Origin: a bacterium
GTDB lineage: Bacteria > Planctomycetota > J058 > JAJDCP01
Reading direction: 5' to 3'
DNA: 7,384 bases
Assembly: GCA_030428695.1 (NCBI GenBank)
Contig: JAUIEM010000445.1
Coordinates: 1 to 7,384, forward strand
Within the stretch, counting starts at the first letter, position 1. Every line of letters begins with the position of its first letter. Under the pieces are notes generated by a model that saw only the letters and a list, made by a program, of their open reading frames with translations, did not search any database and had not been told where the DNA came from. Below are positions 6,386 through 7,384 of this stretch, in pieces. The position numbers were made by a program, and so were the translations under genes.

Positions 6386-6858
6386 AGGAGCGGGGAATCG
6401 GCCTGCGGCCGGTCGAGGACGGCGATGGGGACTTCCTCCGCGCGCTGTTCGCCTCGACCCGCACGGCCGAGCTCGCCGCCCTCGCGCACGACCCCGCCTT
6501 GCAGAACCTGTTCCTCGACTCCCAGCTGCGCGCCCGGAACGCGCACTACGCGCGGCTGTACGGGGACGACGACCAGCGGCTGCTGCTGGTCGATGGGCGT
6601 TCGGCGGGGCTGCTCTACCTCGGCCACGGGGAGGAGGAGCTGCGCCTGATCGACCTCGCCCTCCTGCCGGAACACCGCGGCGCCGGCCTCGGCACGGCGG
6701 TCCTGCGCGCCCTGCTCGCCCTGGCGGGCGCGCGCGGTGTGCCGATGCGCCTCCACGTCGCGAGGCACAACCCCGCCCTGCGCCTCTACGAGCGGCTCGG
6801 CTTCGAGCCGGAGGCCGAGGAGGGGGTGTACGTGCGGATGGTCTGTCGCGTCCGTTGA
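6337..6858 (+). CDS. GNAT-family N-acetyltransferase, 173 aa
   Basis: Transfers an acetyl group from acetyl-CoA to an amine; substrate unknown. The acetyl-CoA loop is clear: LLPEHRGAGLGTAVLRALL, with the R-x-x-G-x-G core at Arg114, Gly117 and Gly119. The usual last helix and strand NPALRLYERLGFEPE starts at 145. The LIDLALLPEH strand precedes the loop, as expected. The GTG at 6337 is chosen for the AGGAGG at 6327-6332. A GTG at 6319 would add six residues. Conserved sequence seems to begin only near GLRPVEDGD (residue 22), so a later non-ATG start such as the CTG at 6382, which overlaps the previous stop, is also possible. It overlaps the Tat-protein gene by 49 bases in another frame, indicating coupled translation. 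It is the last gene of the operon. Confidence 0.85.
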   Translation: MPGAGGEPLRAFERRLKERGIGLRPVEDGDGDFLRALFASTRTAELAALAHDPALQNLFLDSQLRARNAHYARLYGDDDQRLLLVDGRSAGLLYLGHGEEELRLIDLALLPEHRGAGLGTAVLRALLALAGARGVPMRLHVARHNPALRLYERLGFEPEAEEGVYVRMVCRVR

Positions 6859-6879
6859 CCGCGGCTGTCGCGACCGGGC

Positions 6880-7224
6880 TCAGCGTGCGGGAGCGAGGCC
6901 GAGCAGCGCGCGGATCTTCCCGGCGTCGTCCAGGCGCAGCGAGAAGCCCCGCGGCCGCCCCCGGTCTTCGTACAGCACCCGCACGATCGGCGCGCCGAGG
7001 TACGACCGCTCCTCGATCGCGGTGATCGTCGCGGTCGGGATGAAGCGCCGCAGCCGGAAGAGCTCGTGCCGGAGCGCGAGGCCGTTGGCGTGGATGGCGT
7101 AGGTCCAGGCGTAGTGGTTGAGGACCGGCAGCCCGAGCAGGATGACGAGGAAGCCGCCGAGCAGCGACCCCGCGACCATGTCGAGGACGCGGCCGGGGCG
7201 GGACAGCGACGCGGCGAAGATCAT
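6880..7224 (-). CDS. Small membrane protein with one helix and a PH-like tail, 114 aa
   Basis: A hydrophobic helix spans about residues 16-35 (MVAGSLLGGFLVILLGLPVL). It is followed by a soluble part with IHANGLALRHELFRLRRFIP, an ITAIEERSYL segment and a final RLDDAGKIRALLGLAPAR. This layout, a short membrane anchor then a strand-rich tail with 'I..I' and 'ALLG' features, resembles bacterial PH-like / YdbT-type small proteins, but I cannot name the family. Start: ATG at 7224. The frame extends upstream to 7365, but that part is Ser/Arg-rich and unlike protein. No classical ribosome binding site is visible; instead a hairpin ends right at the ATG. It is convergent with the GNAT gene, 21 bases between stops, with no clear terminator there. 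Confidence 0.7.
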   Translation of the reverse strand: MIFAASLSRPGRVLDMVAGSLLGGFLVILLGLPVLNHYAWTYAIHANGLALRHELFRLRRFIPTATITAIEERSYLGAPIVRVLYEDRGRPRGFSLRLDDAGKIRALLGLAPAR

Positions 7225-7242
7225 CCCGGTTGATTCACCGGG
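7225..7242. repeat. Perfect hairpin abutting the start codon of the small membrane protein gene
   Basis: CCCGGT at 7225-7230 and ACCGGG at 7237-7242 are exact reverse complements around a 6-base loop. On the minus strand the hairpin ends at the base before the ATG at 7224. In the mRNA it would cover the region where a ribosome binding site should be. It also contains the stop of the doubtful upstream frame (7235-7237). It has no U tract, so it is not a typical terminator. Confidence 0.5.
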
Positions 7243-7384
7243 ATTTCGTCGCGAGGGCCCGGAGGCCGCTTGAGATCGGGCGCTTCGAGTCTTCGAGCAG
7301 CGGAGCCCATGCAGCGCCATAGGTGAGCAGCGCAGAAGGCTCGAAGTGCCCGAGATCTGCGGCATCCGGGTCCGCAGCAGGAAT
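7235..7384 (-). other. Doubtful partial reading frame at the right edge
   Basis: On the minus strand, from the window edge to a TGA at 7235-7237, a frame gives 49 residues including LGHFEPSALLTYGAAWAPLL and an end SGLRALATKSR. The peptide looks protein-like, but about 15 of 49 codons end in A or T, far more than in the sure genes here. It may be the end of a transferred or atypical gene, a remnant, or a non-coding repeat. It would end ten bases before the small membrane protein gene. I recognise no family. Confidence 0.25.
7277..7352. repeat. Imperfect inverted repeat, 13-bp arms, 50-bp spacer
   Basis: CGGGCGCTTCGAG at 7277-7289 pairs with CTCGAAGTGCCCG at 7340-7352 with 12 of 13 matches. 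The spacer holds two GAGCAGCG copies in direct orientation. This could be a REP-like or small mobile intergenic element, or part of the doubtful frame. Only one copy is in the window, so a repeat family cannot be shown. Confidence 0.4.

Noticed and set aside
4143..6464. Minus-strand open frame continuing upstream of the large Calx-beta gene for over 770 codons, giving one frame of 2044 codons
   Set aside because: It is antisense to five well-supported genes. The translation is low-complexity and Arg/Gly-rich over much of its length, and the true signal peptide begins at the ATG at 4142. Lack of stops is explained by very high GC and codon bias.
6859..6879. Terminator between the GNAT gene and the small membrane protein gene
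   Set aside because: The 21-base gap holds a short GTCGCGAC palindrome but no stem-loop with a T run.
7243..7384. Integron attC site or CRISPR repeat at the right edge
   Set aside because: No core sites of the GTTRRRY type and no regularly spaced repeat units were seen; only one imperfect inverted repeat is present.

Overview
This window is very GC-rich DNA with strongly G/C-ending codons in its convincing genes. It contains signal peptides, a twin-arginine export signal and an imelysin-like fragment, which suggests a Gram-negative bacterium. A gammaproteobacterium of the Xanthomonadales type is plausible, but that is inference from style and gene neighbourhood, not from a marker gene.

Layout. 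(1) Positions 1-292 are messy. A minus-strand fragment running off the left edge reads like the N-terminal helices of an imelysin-family protein. A short plus-strand frame with good codon usage ends at 292. Both look truncated near positions 107-139. (2) Positions 330-4142, minus strand, hold one large gene for a secreted acidic multidomain protein of 1270 aa: signal peptide, delta-60 beta-propeller-like repeats, six tandem Calx-beta domains, thrombospondin-type-3-like calcium repeats and a dockerin-like C-terminus. (3) Positions 4143-4241 are a 99-bp divergent control region with a candidate promoter and a perfect 13-bp palindrome. (4) Positions 4242-6858, plus strand, are a tight five-gene operon: three paralogous phage-tail-collar / microcystin-dependent (MdpB-type) proteins, a Tat-exported protein of unknown function, and a GNAT acetyltransferase. 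(5) Positions 6880-7224, minus strand, hold a small one-helix membrane protein with a PH-like tail, preceded by a hairpin that abuts its start. (6) Positions 7225-7384 hold an imperfect inverted repeat and a doubtful partial frame.

The most interesting unit is the divergent pair of a giant calcium-binding surface or secreted protein and the collar-trio operon. No phage structural, replication or lysis gene lies in the window, so the collar proteins look like a domesticated chromosomal cassette rather than prophage remains. A reasonable but unproven model is an extracellular or envelope structure built from three related collar subunits, with an exported accessory protein and an acetyltransferase encoded in the same operon. 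The divergent adhesin-like protein may be co-controlled through the shared 99-bp region.
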